Assembly: GCA_002423305.1 (NCBI GenBank)
Contig: DIVI01000232.1
Location: forward strand, 1 to 8,455
Direction of reading: 5' to 3'
From: Methylococcus sp. UBA6136
GTDB taxonomy: Bacteria; Pseudomonadota; Gammaproteobacteria; Methylococcales; Methylococcaceae
DNA: 8,455 nucleotides
Under the pieces are notes generated by a model. The model worked only from the letters and a program-made list of their open reading frames with translations, made no database searches and was not told the origin of the DNA. The translations under genes were made by a program, and so were the position numbers. Below, one piece after another: positions 1 through 5,615 of the stretch; the stretch's first letter is position 1; every line of letters starts with the position of its first letter.

Positions 1-478
1 ACTTCAGATTTGAATCCGCCCTCTGTTCGCGAGGTCGGTTCTCAAACAAATCGCAGAGCCTACCTTCTGGAAAGCCATTAGGATCAATCCAAAACGGTAT
101 AGATGGTGCATGTAATCCTCACGGTTTATTTGTTTCTCTGTATTTCGGATGCTAGAACGGGTACCTGTAATCGTCACACCTCGGCTAGCATGTCGGCTAG
201 AAGCCCCAAGGAGCCAGAGCATGGAAGCAATCTATCAGTAATCGCAACTTGATCCCTCCCCCAAAATTTGAAAATAACCAAGTTCAAAATGGCATTTACA
301 AGCCCCTTCTGCATACTTCTGTTTTTTTCGTTGCCTGTAGTCCATTCATTTTATTCAACATAATCGATTCATGAGCATTGATTGGTCTATCGGCCGTTGA
401 GAAACACCGGAAGCTGTTGACCCCTAAATATGCCTCCTACCATCGGCCCTCCAATATTGGATTTTCGAGGCTCTCACC
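1..478. other. Left-edge region with no convincing gene
   Basis: I see no convincing gene in this stretch, which looks more AT-rich than the rest of the window. A 72-codon minus-strand frame (4-222) has no recognisable domain. Plus-strand frames entering from the left edge end within the first 170 bases and are not recognisable either. The only local structure I noticed is a direct repeat of TCGGCTAG at 181-188 and 193-200. The stretch could be decayed sequence or the edge of an island; the sequence alone does not decide. Confidence 0.5.
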
Positions 479-727
479 GTGACCTCTCACAAGCCGAGCC
501 GCCCCCAAGAGTTGGCAACCTTTTACCACGGCTTAGTCGAGAAACCTTACAAAAGCTTGCATAGCGCTACCGAAGACCCCCAAAAAAGACATAGGCGTCT
601 GTTTCTTATGATGAAAAACTTTTTTTGCACGAAAAGCCTGATTGCTTTGTGGCTTCTGCTGGCCGCGCACGTGTTGTCGAATTTATGTGATTCGGGCTAC
701 TGGCCTCTGGCTTTGCGTGTCAGGTAA
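479..727 (+). CDS. Possible small single-span membrane protein (doubtful)
   Basis: An 82-codon frame starts at GTG with a GAGG stretch about 10 bases upstream. Its first half is basic and polar, and residues about 53-69 (SLIALWLLLAAHVLSNL) form a plausible membrane helix. I do not recognise the family. Against it: the start is not ATG, and its last 31 bases overlap the 3' end of the opposite-strand envelope-protein gene convergently. It would be the only plus-strand gene in the window. It may be a chance frame. Confidence 0.2.
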   Translation: MTSHKPSRPQELATFYHGLVEKPYKSLHSATEDPQKRHRRLFLMMKNFFCTKSLIALWLLLAAHVLSNLCDSGYWPLALRVR

Positions 728-2136
728 CGGTAAAGCAGGCCGGTCAGTAACAGAGACAGTGAAACCATCAGCAAGGACACCGCTACAAACCGGAGACCCT
801 TGTCATAGGCGTAATCGATGACGGCTTCGCTGCGCTGCTGGGTCTGTGCCGTGATGGTATCCGTCAGGTGGGCGATTTTTTTCGCATCCAGTCCGTCGAC
901 ATCCCCTTTCAGCTGATGCAGCAGAGTGACGAGGCGTTCGGACATGGATTCCATCTTCTCGGCGGCTTGCGTGTACTCCCGGATATCGAAGGGTCGGGAC
1001 GCAGGGTCTTTGGGCTTCTGCTTGAATTCATCCAGCGCCAGTTTGAACTGTCTGATGGCCCGCTCCGCCGACTCTGCGGTGCGTGCAGAGTCGCTCATGA
1101 CCTTTTCCGCCTTGGTTGAAAGTTCCAGCAGCCCTTGACGCTCGGATCGGAAACTACCGATCCACTGCGCTCGTTCCGATTGCATCAACCCTGGGATAGA
1201 GGCAAACGTCTGACTCAGCCGGTCGGCAGAGGAGGCAATCTGCGCTGTCGTGGAGACCATTTGCTTGACCTCCGGGGTTTCCGAGGTGCGCAGCGTGAGC
1301 AATTCCATCTGATATTCCATGAGTTGCGGCATGCGCTTGCCAAGAAACAGCGCGCGTTCGCCAAACAGGCGCGTCTCGGTGAGCTCACGGGTGGCGGGAT
1401 CAAGACCGGCCAGAGGATCGAGGTCAAGCAATGCAAAGATGTTGCTGGAGAATTGAGTGGTTTTGGATTCCGTATGTGCAATCACCTCATTGACCAGGGA
1501 AAAACTGGCGAAGGTGCCCAAATCAAATTCGGTCGGTTTGCGGCCTTTTCGCCAGTCATCGATGGCCAGTTGGAGCTGAGCTTGCTGCTCCGGCGTCAAG
1601 ACGTTCCGTGCAATGTCCTTCAGGTTTTCTTCACGCTGTTTTATGACCGAAAGGAGCGGGAGCTCCTCGATGCCATTAGCGCTGGGCAGCCAATAGTCTT
1701 CAATGCTCATGCGGACTGATTCGATATACACCAGGGTTTCGACCAGGTTACCGACCTGATTCGAGCCCGACACCAAGGCCAGCATGTCCGTGGTCAACCG
1801 GCTCTTCAACCCGACCTGCTCAAACCGGCTAATGCTGGTCCCGTTCGGCGTCCGCAAGTGTTCTATCGCCAGCGAGGTTGAGGAGAGAAAGGTGTCGGCA
1901 AACTGCAGCAAGTCATTCTGCAATGCCACGGGATCGACCGGCTTGCGCGGGTCCTCAGTAGAGAACAAGGAACGAGCGGCATGGGCTGGCATTTCGACTA
2001 CTCGCTGGATCAGCGTGCAAGCGGTCAAGCCCAGCAGCCAGGCAAGAAGGACTAAACGAGCGAGCCGGGGGATTTTTCGGGGTGATTCAGCAATATCCGA
2101 TGCCCATCGGTGGCCTTTATTCCTTATCAAGATCAA
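697..2136 (-). CDS. Envelope protein with lipobox and C-terminal membrane helix, unknown function
   Basis: This 479-residue protein matches no family I recognise. Residues 25-39 are hydrophobic and end in the lipobox LTAC (Cys40), so it may be a lipoprotein with a long basic leader; otherwise this is an N-terminal membrane anchor. The middle is charged and largely helical, with likely coiled-coil stretches (about 300-440) rich in Glu, Gln, Ala and Ser, recalling chemoreceptor-like or stalk helices. A second helix (about 448-470, VSLLMVSLSLLLTGLLY) is followed by a basic tail, RYLTRKARGQ. Both ends would sit in the inner membrane with the body in the periplasm. The start is TTG at 2136: an in-frame TGA lies 6 bases upstream, GAGGG precedes it by about 8 bases, and the next Met lies past the lipobox. 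It follows the response regulator after 167 bases, and a GTTAAGCTT motif about 110 bases upstream is shared with the kinase gene, suggesting common control. Confidence 0.8.
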   Translation of the reverse strand: MILIRNKGHRWASDIAESPRKIPRLARLVLLAWLLGLTACTLIQRVVEMPAHAARSLFSTEDPRKPVDPVALQNDLLQFADTFLSSTSLAIEHLRTPNGTSISRFEQVGLKSRLTTDMLALVSGSNQVGNLVETLVYIESVRMSIEDYWLPSANGIEELPLLSVIKQREENLKDIARNVLTPEQQAQLQLAIDDWRKGRKPTEFDLGTFASFSLVNEVIAHTESKTTQFSSNIFALLDLDPLAGLDPATRELTETRLFGERALFLGKRMPQLMEYQMELLTLRTSETPEVKQMVSTTAQIASSADRLSQTFASIPGLMQSERAQWIGSFRSERQGLLELSTKAEKVMSDSARTAESAERAIRQFKLALDEFKQKPKDPASRPFDIREYTQAAEKMESMSERLVTLLHQLKGDVDGLDAKKIAHLTDTITAQTQQRSEAVIDYAYDKGLRFVAVSLLMVSLSLLLTGLLYRYLTRKARGQ

Positions 2137-2242
2137 GCGTCAAGCCCTCATAAGGAGGTGGCCCAAGTTTGCACTGGGCAACGACTTGGACTGTTGATGA
2201 GCGCATACCCGAGGGCCATGAAAGGCCGTACACGGATTCAGG

Positions 2243-2259
2243 AAAAGCTTAACGGCCCA
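2243..2259 (-). promoter_or_regulatory. Candidate regulator site upstream of the envelope-protein gene
   Basis: On the minus strand this reads TGGGCCGTTAAGCTTTT. It matches 16 of 17 bases with the site at 7610-7626 upstream of the histidine kinase, and its core GTTAAGCTT resembles GTTAAGGTT upstream of the response regulator. It lies between the regulator stop and the envelope-protein start. A role as a regulator-binding site is inferred from the repetition alone. Confidence 0.4.
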
Positions 2260-2303
2260 CCGGACTCTCAGCCAAAGCAGAGGGTGTGGCATGCCTCTAT
2301 AAC

Positions 2304-3008
2304 CTAACAAATGTGAATCGGCATACACAGCTGATAGCCCTCGTTTCTCAGCGCCTTGAGGCATTCTGCGGGCGCACCCACGTCAAACAGTTTTTTGCGA
2401 AGGCGGGCCATGCGCACTTCCACGCTACCCTTTTTATACTCATCCTCATCCTGGCCCATAAGTTCGGCGACCTGGAACAGGGCCAATCGCTGACCGGGGG
2501 CCCGGGCCAGGCCGGTGATCAGCCTGACTTCGATGGAGGAGAGGCGAACTTCACCCTTGGGTCCACACAGTCGCAATTCCAAGGAATCCAGCGACATTAT
2601 TGCGTCCTGTGGAGCCAACGACGGACTGACGCCGGGTTTGAGGCGTCGCACCAAGGACTCGATCGCTGCCAACAACGCGTTCGGGTCCACCGGCTTGATC
2701 AGATAGAGGTCGGCGCCATTGCGGTATCCCGCCACCATGTCCTGCGGCTGGTCGCGGCCGGTCAGCATCATGATCCCGACTTGCGGATGGACGGCCCGAA
2801 GCCGCTGTGCGAGGCTAAGGCCATCTTCCCCCGGCAGGTTGAGGTCGATGATGAACAGATCAGCGGCCTGCGCGCCGGCGAGATCTTCCAGGTCTTCGGC
2901 ACAGGTCAGCGCAATGACTTGATGCCCTTCCTCACGTAAAACACCCGCCGTCACCTTGCGCAGCGCACGGTGGTCCTCGACCAGGATGATGTTCAGGTGG
3001 GTATCCAT
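2304..3008 (-). CDS. OmpR-family response regulator
   Basis: This is a 234-residue two-component response regulator. Residues 1-120 form a receiver domain: acidic pair E11-D12 in ILVEDH, phospho-acceptor D55 in FIIDLNLPGEDG, switch Thr83 in MLTG and invariant K105 in LIKPVDP. Residues about 135-230 form an OmpR/PhoB-type winged helix, with the recognition-helix region VEVRMARLRKKL and the terminal hairpin ALRNEGYQL. The length is normal for the family. The start is ATG at 3008, with only a weak ribosome site. No kinase gene is adjacent. The histidine kinase at 5616-7547 on the same strand is the obvious candidate partner, separated by the Fic and toxin-antitoxin genes. A decayed paralogue of this protein's C-terminus lies at 4257-4385. 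A GTTAAGGTTA motif 34-42 bases before the start may mean autoregulation. The family call is firm; the partner is inferred. Confidence 0.95.
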   Translation of the reverse strand: MDTHLNIILVEDHRALRKVTAGVLREEGHQVIALTCAEDLEDLAGAQAADLFIIDLNLPGEDGLSLAQRLRAVHPQVGIMMLTGRDQPQDMVAGYRNGADLYLIKPVDPNALLAAIESLVRRLKPGVSPSLAPQDAIMSLDSLELRLCGPKGEVRLSSIEVRLITGLARAPGQRLALFQVAELMGQDEDEYKKGSVEVRMARLRKKLFDVGAPAECLKALRNEGYQLCMPIHIC

Positions 3009-3327
3009 GACTCGAATAGGACTTCAGTTCGGCAGGGCTTTAACCTTAACACCCCGAAGGCTCTTCATCGAGTGATCAGGTAACGGGCTTTTGTGTGAGC
3101 AGCGAAGAACAGCCAGTTCGGTGGGGGCTCAGGGATTTCGCTCCATTAGGCTCCGCCCAGGGTGCGTATTCGGAGAGAGCCAAATTTTGATATTTGTCAG
3201 GTCTGACTTGGTGCCGCCCGGTTACAAGGGGATACCTCATGAAAGTGATCCGCTTCCTTGATTATTTGTAAACCGCAGAGAGAGAAGAAGAAAGGTCGTG
3301 GTTTCAACATCATTGCGTGGCGACCGG
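3009..3327. other. Intergenic region between regulator and PIN toxin
   Basis: No convincing gene is present in these 319 bases. They contain the regulator's upstream motif, a short palindrome GTCAG-GT-CTGAC at 3196-3207 beside an AT-rich stretch, a ten-codon plus-strand frame (3239-3271, MKVIRFLDYL) preceded by AAGGGG, and a 19-base purine-only run at 3277-3295. The regulator's promoter should lie here, but I could not place confident -35 and -10 boxes. No clear terminator for the toxin gene was found. Confidence 0.5.
3041..3050 (-). promoter_or_regulatory. GTTAAGGTTA motif upstream of the response regulator
   Basis: The minus strand reads GTTAAGGTTA and continues AAG, giving two tandem GTTAA half-sites 6 bases apart; TTAAGGTTAA is also near-palindromic. 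Tandem repeats are typical targets of OmpR-family regulators. Related GTTAAGCTT sites precede the envelope-protein and kinase genes. The function is inferred. Confidence 0.35.
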
Positions 3328-3819
3328 TTACCCTTCGCCCACACGATGGAGAATCGTGTCAATCACTGATGCCGAAATCCGAAAGTCGGAAGCATGCAGG
3401 CGGGTAAATACCTCTCTGGCCGAGGGAATCAGTCCCTTCGACTTGGCCATGCCAATCACTGCGGCAGTCCCGGCTATGCGCAGGCCAGACTCGTGAGCCA
3501 GCGCACGTCCCGCTCGCTCATCCATCAGCAGGAGGGCGTTACCCTCATAAGCCAATCCAATCCTGATACAGGCCGATTCACCCTCGTCCAGATCCGGCAA
3601 TTCCGGATAATCAGGCGAAGATGCCGGCCAAACGCGCAGGATCCCGGCGATTTCAGCCACCTCTATGGCTTTCACATCGGGTCCGGTGCCCGCTAATACC
3701 TCTCTCCGCACTTCAACAGGCATCCAGACGTTTTCAAATAAAGTCCTCAACCAGCCAAGTCCATCCACGCGAGCCAACCCGATCAGAGGGCTGGCATCGG
3801 TTAGAACGATGCCAGCCAT
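3328..3819 (-). CDS. DUF3368 PIN-like toxin of a type II toxin-antitoxin pair
   Basis: This 163-residue protein reads as a DUF3368 member of the PIN nuclease superfamily, which is expected to cleave RNA using metal held by conserved acidic residues. Visible candidates are D8 in LTDASPLIGL, E40 in PVEVRREVLAG, D78, E79 and E81 in LDEGESACIRIGL, and D100-E101 in LLLMDERAGR. The later segment GLRIAGTAAVIGMAKSKGLI is characteristic of the family. The gene appears complete, starting at ATG 3819 and ending at TAA 3328. It overlaps the upstream antitoxin by 19 bases, so the two are almost certainly co-translated. DUF3368 proteins are commonly paired with UPF0175-type antitoxins, as here. That this copy is active as a toxin is inferred from family and context. 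Confidence 0.9.
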   Translation of the reverse strand: MAGIVLTDASPLIGLARVDGLGWLRTLFENVWMPVEVRREVLAGTGPDVKAIEVAEIAGILRVWPASSPDYPELPDLDEGESACIRIGLAYEGNALLLMDERAGRALAHESGLRIAGTAAVIGMAKSKGLIPSAREVFTRLHASDFRISASVIDTILHRVGEG

Positions 3820-4145
3820 TGATCGAGCGTGTCCATGTCCTGGCTGGCCTCGACACGGTCAAGCTTCACGACGGGAATACCCAATCGCGAAATATGCGAG
3901 ACGAACTGGGATACGCTCATCTCGGCAAGCCGAGAAGCTCGCACCAGCGACAAGTGTCCATCACGAAACAACGCGGTGGCCAGGGCGGGCCTCACCCCTT
4001 TTTCTCCCAAAACACCTGTGGCTTCGATGCCCACCATCAAGGCATCCGGCTTATCTCGATTCATCACGACCACGACGTCCCGGTGCGCCAGTCGCAAGGC
4101 TTCGCTTGGATTGTTTTTTAGACCACTCACGTTAACCGCTTCCAT
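3801..4145 (-). CDS. Antitoxin joining Phd-like and UPF0175-like parts
   Basis: This 114-residue protein is the likely antitoxin for the downstream PIN toxin. Residues 1-40 (VNVSGLKNNPSEALRLAHRD, then VVVVMNRDKPDALMVG) look like the Phd/YefM fold that binds operator DNA and often represses its own operon. Residues about 53-105 (RPALATALFRDGHLSLVRAS, then RLAEMSVSQFVSHISRLGIP) look like UPF0175, with a helix-turn-helix-like pattern. The tail, DMDTLDQWLASF, may contact the toxin. The start ATG 4145 follows GGGAGA at good spacing, and the stop lies inside the toxin gene. A 7-bp inverted repeat spans the ribosome site and may be the autorepression operator. I believe this composite arrangement occurs in proteobacterial homologues, so it is probably not a new fusion. 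Confidence 0.87.
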   Translation of the reverse strand: MEAVNVSGLKNNPSEALRLAHRDVVVVMNRDKPDALMVGIEATGVLGEKGVRPALATALFRDGHLSLVRASRLAEMSVSQFVSHISRLGIPVVKLDRVEASQDMDTLDQWLASF

Positions 4146-4146
4146 A

Positions 4147-4174
4147 CCTATCTCCCGTGGGAATATTAGATAGG
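4147..4174. promoter_or_regulatory. Inverted repeat at the antitoxin start, candidate operator
   Basis: CCTATCT (4147-4153) and AGATAGG (4168-4174) form a perfect 7-bp inverted repeat with a 14-base spacer. It covers the ribosome-binding site and an AT-rich segment containing TAATAT that could serve as the -10 box. Autorepressed antitoxin genes often place their operator here. No binding data; the function is inferred. Confidence 0.4.
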
Positions 4175-4256
4175 AATGAATGTAGCATGATCCAGAGACC
4201 CTATTCCATGGTTGATACGCCCAAGGGTTACCCCCAACCCGACGCGGGAGCTGGCG

Positions 4257-4385
4257 TCAACGGTTCTGAAGCAAGTTGTAGCGTTTGTAGCCCTCATTGC
4301 GCATAGCCTTGGGGCACGTGGCCAGGGCGCCAGCTTCGATTAATTTCTTGCGCAGGCGGGTGAGCGGACTTCGCCCATAGTGGGA
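4257..4385 (-). pseudogene. 3' remnant of an OmpR-type response regulator
   Basis: The minus strand encodes an open segment containing LTRLRKKLIEAGALATC followed by PKAMRNEGYKRYNLLQNR, then TGA at 4257-4259. In the block from RLRKKL to RNEGY it matches the intact regulator at 2304-3008 at 17 of 24 residues, and the surrounding DNA is visibly related, so this is the winged-helix end of a paralogue. There is no start codon or receiver domain in this frame: it closes at a TGA inside the inverted repeat 4386-4416. The homology stops next to that repeat, which marks a likely breakpoint. It lies downstream of a kinase gene, in the position a cognate regulator would occupy, with the Fic gene between them. 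It is almost certainly non-functional. Confidence 0.75.
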
Positions 4386-4416
4386 GACCTGACAGGTTTC
4401 TGTAACCTGTCAGGTC
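4386..4416. repeat. 13-bp perfect inverted repeat, 5-base loop
   Basis: GACCTGACAGGTT (4386-4398) and AACCTGTCAGGTC (4404-4416) are perfect complements around TCTGT. Each arm is itself nearly palindromic (CCTGACAGG against CCTGTCAGG), so the site is a palindrome built of two half-palindromes. It lies 12 bases beyond the Fic stop and exactly at the edge of the regulator remnant. It could be a terminator stem, but no T-run follows on either strand. It could also be an operator or the mark of a recombination joint. Confidence 0.75.
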
Positions 4417-4427
4417 AACAGAGAGCC

Positions 4428-5572
4428 TCACGGTTGTGCGCGTTCTACCAGGGGGGTCTCGTTCAAGACGTAACTGGTGCTGCGCCCGCCTGCTTCTGAT
4501 TTCTGCAGTACACCCCGCGCAAGCAGGTCGGAGATGTCGCGCAAGGCCGTGTCCGGCGAACACTTGGCAATGGCCGCCCACTGGCTGCTGGTGAGCTTGC
4601 CATCGAAGCCGTCAAGCAAGCGATTGAGAGCAGTTTCACTTGCCGTTCATTCAATGGCGTGGTTGCCCAGCGTTGCCAGAAGCGCGCCTTGATCAATAGG
4701 GCGTCGAGTGTGTGCTGCGCCTGATCGACGGCGCGATGGAGGGTATCGAGAAACCATGCAAGCCATTCGGTTACATCCATCGACCGCTTCTGCGTCCGCT
4801 CCAGGATGTCGTAGTAGGCCTTGCGCTCCCGCTGGATCTGCGCCGAAAGGCTGTAGAAGCGTTGTGGGCTGCCGTCGGCGCGGGCCAGCAGCAGGTCGCC
4901 GATGGCCCGGGCGATACGACCGTTGCCGTCGTCGAACGGGTGCAAGGTGACGAACCAAAGATGGCCAAGTCCGGCCTTTAGCAGGGGTGGTTCGTTCGAT
5001 ACTCCTTTGATCCAGTCCAGAAACCGGCTGATTTCGGCCTCTAGACTTTCTGCCGGCGGCGCCTCGAAATGCACTTTCTGGCGGCCGATGGGGCCAGACA
5101 CCACCTGCATCGGGCCACTGGCATCGTCACGCCAGCCGCCAACATTGATCCTGGAAAAGCCGGAGTAGCCCGTAGGAAACAGCGCGGCGTGCCAGCCGAA
5201 CAGACGCTCCCGAGACATCGGTGCATGACAGGTGGTGGTAGCATTGAGCACCATCTCGACGACACCTTCGACGTGCCTATCCACCGGGGCCAGGGCACCG
5301 ATATCCACGCCCAGCCTGCGGGCGATGGATGAGCGCACAGATTCGACATTGAGCGGATCGCCCTCGATTTCGCTGGTCTTGACCACCTCCTCCGTCAGCA
5401 CGGCCAGACTGGCCTCATCGCGCAGCGCCATACCCACATCCGCCAGGCGACCTAGAAGAAGCCCTTGAGCATGACTGACCTCGACCATCGGCCCAGCCAA
5501 TGCGGCTAGATCGAAGCGCCAGTTTGGCCAGTCGCTGGCTTGCCAGAGGTATTTGTAATCCCCGCTATTCAT
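4428..5572 (-). pseudogene. Fic-family protein (DUF4172 N-terminus), frameshifted near the C-terminus
   Basis: Fic proteins usually transfer AMP from ATP to target proteins. Numbered from ATG 5572, residues 1-65 match the DUF4172 N-terminal domain (YLWQASDWPNWRFDLAALAG). TSEIEG at 66-71 fits the inhibitory [S/T]xxxE[G/N] motif. The flap and substrate region includes VSGPIGRQKVHFEAPP, and the catalytic motif HPFDDGNGRIAR at 211-222 is intact, with catalytic H211. After ERQVKLL (about 315) the frame breaks: the minus strand reads CTGCTCTCAATCG, and dropping one TC restores NRLLDGFDGKLTSSQWAAIA and the rest of a winged helix ending in LNETPLVERAQP at 4428. Corrected, the protein has 380 residues; as read, it has 369 with a foreign tail ending at 4463. 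The catalytic core could still be made. I chose ATG 5572 because upstream codons are kinase sequence in another frame. It starts 43 bases after the kinase stop. Confidence 0.88.
4626..4630 (-). other. Two-base insertion (CT/TC duplication) causing the Fic frameshift
   Basis: The plus strand GAGAG at 4626-4630 reads CTCTC on the coding strand. One CT unit fewer joins the upstream frame (RQVKLL) to the downstream winged-helix frame (NRLLDGFDG) without a gap and gives a whole number of codons, 380 plus stop. Either a real slippage mutation or a sequencing error fits. Confidence 0.8.
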
Positions 5573-5610
5573 GCGGAGATTGTCGGGTGCAATCTCCGCA
5601 TGAATAGCGG
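5562..5610. repeat. 21-bp perfect inverted repeat, 7-base loop, containing the Fic start codon
   Basis: Bases 5562-5582 and 5590-5610 are perfect complements around TCGGGTG. The repeat lies wholly between the kinase stop (5616-5618) and the beginning of the Fic gene, and the Fic ATG (5570-5572) lies in the arm transcribed second. A mirror ATG in the other arm (5599-5601) opens a ten-codon frame, MRRLHPTISA, whose TGA overlaps the Fic ATG. No T-run follows on the minus strand, so this is a poor intrinsic terminator. The stem should be very stable in RNA. Possible roles are a translational lock on Fic or the scar of an insertion. Confidence 0.85.
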
Positions 5611-5615
5611 CATCC

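Noticed and set aside
4..222. 72-codon minus-strand frame at the left edge
   Set aside because: No recognisable domain, no strong ribosome site and unconvincing composition; I cannot separate it from chance.
600..640. Possible terminator after the envelope-protein gene
   Set aside because: There is a weak AAAGC/GCTTT stem and nearby A and T runs, but their order and spacing do not make a convincing intrinsic terminator on the minus strand.
1135..1719. Plus-strand open frame (194 codons) opposite the envelope protein
   Set aside because: Low-complexity antisense shadow; the opposite strand has the coherent lipobox, helical body and membrane-helix protein.
2140..2364. 74-codon minus-strand frame between regulator and envelope protein
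   Set aside because: It overlaps the regulator 3' end in another frame and has no domain or ribosome site.
2286..2939. Plus-strand open frame (217 codons) opposite the response regulator
   Set aside because: It is fully antisense to the clearly recognisable receiver and winged-helix gene, with no domain or ribosome site.
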